A stretch of DNA of 64,000 nucleotides from assembly GCA_014695345.1 (NCBI GenBank), contig JACJOC010000086.1, positions 186,001 through 250,000 on the forward strand, given 5' to 3'. How positions within the stretch are numbered: position 1 is the stretch's first letter; each line of letters begins with the position of its first letter. Shown one piece after another: positions 63,844-64,000 of this stretch. The position numbers were made by a program, and so were the translations under genes. Below the pieces are notes generated by a model. The model was not told the origin of the DNA. It did no database searches and saw only the letters and a list, made by a program, of their open reading frames with translations. Source of the DNA: Cyanobacteria bacterium FACHB-471 (lineage in GTDB: Bacteria; Cyanobacteriota; Cyanobacteriia; Elainellales; Elainellaceae).

Positions 63844-64000
63844 GCCGCAAATCTTTCCTCAGCCAGCGATCGGACTGTCAGCTATTAGACCGTTTCTGTA
63901 GAGAAGCAAATTATATCTTTGCTTTTTATCACTACCACTACTACCATTCTGCCAATTCATCAGGATTATAGGGAGTTCTTTCATCCCTTATCCTACGCTC

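Overview
The window is chromosomal DNA of an oxygenic cyanobacterium. It carries photosystem II genes (psbB for CP47, plus the short psbT and psbM), a light-dependent protochlorophyllide oxidoreductase, an NdbB-type phylloquinone-pathway reductase and a cyanophycinase. The octamer GCGATCGC (HIP1), typical of many cyanobacterial genomes, recurs throughout. Large multi-PAS kinases, pentapeptide and TPR proteins and several short palindromic repeat families suggest a large-genome, probably filamentous lineage (Leptolyngbya-like is a guess from style, not a demonstrated placement).

Layout. 1-2.4 kb: a minus-strand operon of cytochrome b561, a small ORF, a sensor kinase and a response regulator cut by the window edge. 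2.7-12.8 kb: CASTOR/POLLUX-like channel, a 1628-residue hybrid kinase with an N-terminal ribbon-helix-helix domain, a conserved hypothetical, a sugar-dehydrogenase lipoprotein and an EamA transporter. 13-17.4 kb: putative glycosyltransferase, cupin, hypothetical membrane protein, lipoprotein, small membrane protein. 18.2-21.2 kb: fused proline/P5C dehydrogenase. 21.2-26 kb: repeat-rich stretch with a thioesterase, a glycosyltransferase-like gene, a universal stress protein, short mobile-element-like repeats and a tRNA-like fragment. 26-34.1 kb: orphan DNA methyltransferase, psbM, 2Fe-2S ferredoxin, psbB-psbT, nrdR, ribosomal protein S1, HAD hydrolase, metK. 34.2-38.3 kb: cutA and metH. 38.4-49.3 kb: pentapeptide membrane protein containing a 312-bp hexanucleotide array, a possible heptad-repeat micropeptide, small membrane proteins, ybjQ, TPR protein, alpha/beta hydrolase, creatininase-family protein, nucleoside transporter, signal peptidase I. 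49.5-57.8 kb: a dihydroorotase relic, cysA, a HAD hydrolase-ndbB-por cluster, HdeD-like protein, malQ and cphB. 57.8-63.8 kb: DUF89 protein, fasciclin lipoprotein and a minus-strand operon of HTH protein, VOC protein, dipeptide epimerase (DgcA-like) and DUF1611 protein (DgcN-like).

How genes fit together. Photosynthesis and pigment genes (psbM, fdx, psbB, psbT, por, ndbB) form two blocks. metK and metH supply the methionine/AdoMet cycle. putA, cphB and the DgcN/DgcA pair all concern amino-acid or dipeptide nitrogen turnover. Most convergent gene pairs are separated by strong perfect hairpins.

The least ordinary items are the hexanucleotide-encoded membrane segment of the pentapeptide protein, the RHH-fused hybrid kinase, the 21-bp array that reads as a coiled-coil peptide, the dihydroorotase pseudogene, two MITE-like families present in two copies each, and a Shine-Dalgarno-sequestering hairpin before the HdeD-like gene. 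No CRISPR array, intact transposase or convincing new defence system was seen.
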